From positions 68,745,415 to 68,809,414 of the forward strand of contig NC_087062.1 of the NCBI RefSeq assembly GCF_963678635.1: 64,000 nt of DNA, given 5' to 3'. The DNA comes from Symsagittifera roscoffensis (Eukaryota > Xenacoelomorpha > Acoela > Convolutidae). Under the pieces are notes generated by a model. That model made no database searches. It was not told where the DNA came from and saw only the letters and a program-made list of their open reading frames with translations. This document shows positions 62,785 to 64,000 of the stretch, one piece after another. Both the position numbers and the translations under genes were made by a program. Numbering within the stretch: position 1 is the first letter of the stretch; each line of letters begins with the position of its first letter.

Positions 62785-63966
62785 TGAATACATAGACTCT
62801 CGTGGAGAAAAAACAGAATCCCGTATCTTTCATTCGCCTTCGATTTAAAGTCTACTGTCACCGAAAACTTTGCAGTTGCCAATTTTCCGACCGAGTGGCC
62901 AAATGGCGAACTGACAGTTAGATCACCGACAATAAACGTACACGGAGTCAACTTTACGTACATTGATTTTGATTTTATTGGTTCTAGTTTCAACCTGATA
63001 CCTTTGCTGCTAAATAGATTATATTTCACCAATGACGTCGTTAGAAAACTTCAAGTCGTGAATTCAGTTGTGACGAAAAAAAATACAGGCGAAATGTCAG
63101 ATTACATCACGCTTAAACATACTCTCGAGGAACTAAATTTTAATAACGTTTCATCGCCCCCTGGATTTGGGACAGGACCTTTCAATATATCTTTTTTCGA
63201 ACACCTGAACAGAATAACGATACAAAACTCAAACTTCACCATCCTGACTGTGTCCCAGGTGACCAGTACTTTGGATTATATTGAGCTTACAGATGTTACT
63301 TTAGAATGTAAGCCTTGCGACTTATATTTCAACCGAGAAAAAAGTAAAAATTACACACTCACTTGGAAAGTTTGGAGTTCTACTATAGAAGCATACTTTT
63401 ATCCCCGAATTTTTGGTTCTCCAGATTACAACATATCGTTTGTTACTGCTAAATTTTTATCTGGTCCCGATTATTTCTGGAAGGAAACTACAGCTCGCGC
63501 TGGATTCATTAGCAAACTGTGTATTCCTCAAACTGTAAGCCGAATTGAGTTCGGATCTTTAGCCAATGAGACTGACTTATTGGTCGGCGAGCTCTGTGTT
63601 TGCGGTGCAGAGAAGTGTGATGAAAGCCACATTTTCACCAATGAAAGTGAACAGTTTTGGTTGACCAGGAATTGTACTCAGTTTTCTGAAGCGATTTGCG
63701 CGATATGTTTCATGCATCAAACAGGTCTGCATCGGGAAAAAGACAAAGTTGATCAGATTTGCAAAGGTGAAGTTGACATCACAACGCCAATAGCGCATTG
63801 CTATTGGCAGCCATTTGGATATATTCCTCCTAAAATAACGACACTCAATTGGCCGGTGGCTGCACTGTTTGAAGATCAAAAGGCATTGGTTCACGCAAGG
63901 TGCCTTCCGAAAGACATTCGTCTGCCACAGTCAGAATCAGTGATTTTGATTCGCATAAGAAATTAG
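62785..63966 (+). CDS. 3' exon of a secreted LRR-like host protein
   Basis: The frame ending TAG at 63966 is open upstream to a TGA near 62782; a candidate acceptor is ATACATAG|ACTCTCG. The roughly 390-residue product begins with beta-rich repeats with leucine spacing (HTLEELNFNNVSS, HLNRITIQNSNFTIL, TLDYIELTDVTLEC), as in irregular LRR proteins. It continues into a Cys-containing extracellular region (CKPC, ELCVCGAEKC, CTQFSEAICAICF, CLP). Many N-x-S/T sites suggest glycosylation. No transmembrane segment follows, so the protein is secreted or anchored otherwise. The 5' part must lie upstream, possibly beyond the mobile elements. Confidence 0.65.
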
Positions 63967-64000
63967 ATACTTGGCCAATTGTTTGAATATCTTTAACTAT
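63967..64000 (+). other. start of 3' flank of the LRR-like gene
   Basis: Only 34 bases remain; no polyadenylation signal is visible before the window ends. Confidence 0.4.

Noticed and set aside
62661-63032. 123-codon minus-strand frame
   Set aside because: Antisense of the LRR-like exon, which has a longer open frame, glycosylation sites and extracellular-type Cys pattern.

Overview
The window is AT-rich invertebrate animal DNA and is dominated by mobile elements. It has a BEL/Pao retrotransposon, a Ty3/gypsy-type retrotransposon, a 14.5-kb Maverick/Polinton-like DNA element, several MITE families and satellite DNA. Only fragments of host genes with spliced-looking, extracellular-type products can be seen. 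The genus cannot be named from sequence alone. A small ecdysozoan (arthropod, tardigrade or nematode) fits the base composition, the element types and the short introns.

Layout. 1-6300: gene-free sequence with a foldback element and short tandem repeats. 6303-15963: an ATTATAATCGATTATAAT-type foldback element split by a decayed minus-strand BEL/Pao element (6991-15655) with both LTRs recognisable. 16400-17026: a second foldback element with an extremely G-rich core. 17978-32751: a minus-strand Ty3-type element with 410-bp LTRs that differ at about 4 positions, a primer-binding site, gag, protease, RT, RNase H, integrase and two extra reading frames (a small membrane protein and a long ORF3). 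It is recent by its LTRs, yet its frames are interrupted many times. 32752-46425: host spacer with poly-G/C-bearing foldback repeats, a candidate first part of an LRR-type secreted or receptor gene (34833-35093), a 1.27-kb unit present three times with tRNA-like segments (36.5-40.3 kb), a 172-bp satellite with a 345-bp higher-order repeat (41.0-42.8 kb), and a textbook MITE with TAA target duplications (44323-45076).

46426-60900 is the most interesting object. It starts with AG, ends with CT, is flanked by perfect 6-bp target duplications (AGCGTT) and has terminal inverted repeats of about 4.3 and 3.6 kb. AG/CT termini and 6-bp duplications are Maverick/Polinton hallmarks, yet no polymerase B, integrase, protease, ATPase or capsid gene is visible. 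Instead the 6.5-kb centre carries small genes with virus-like TATA/initiator promoters. Three or four of their products look like PC4-type single-strand-DNA-binding folds; there is also a small basic protein overlapping the next frame, and an unknown 197-aa protein. Each inverted repeat carries a two-finger C2HC protein and a 92-aa frame. CCAATCAGAA motif arrays lie just inside both repeats. This looks like a non-autonomous or very divergent virus-like transposon.

60901-62660: inverted and rearranged scraps of a relative of the Ty3 element, plus a repeat shared with 2936-3110. About 62785-63966: the last large exon of a secreted, LRR-like, cysteine-containing host protein.
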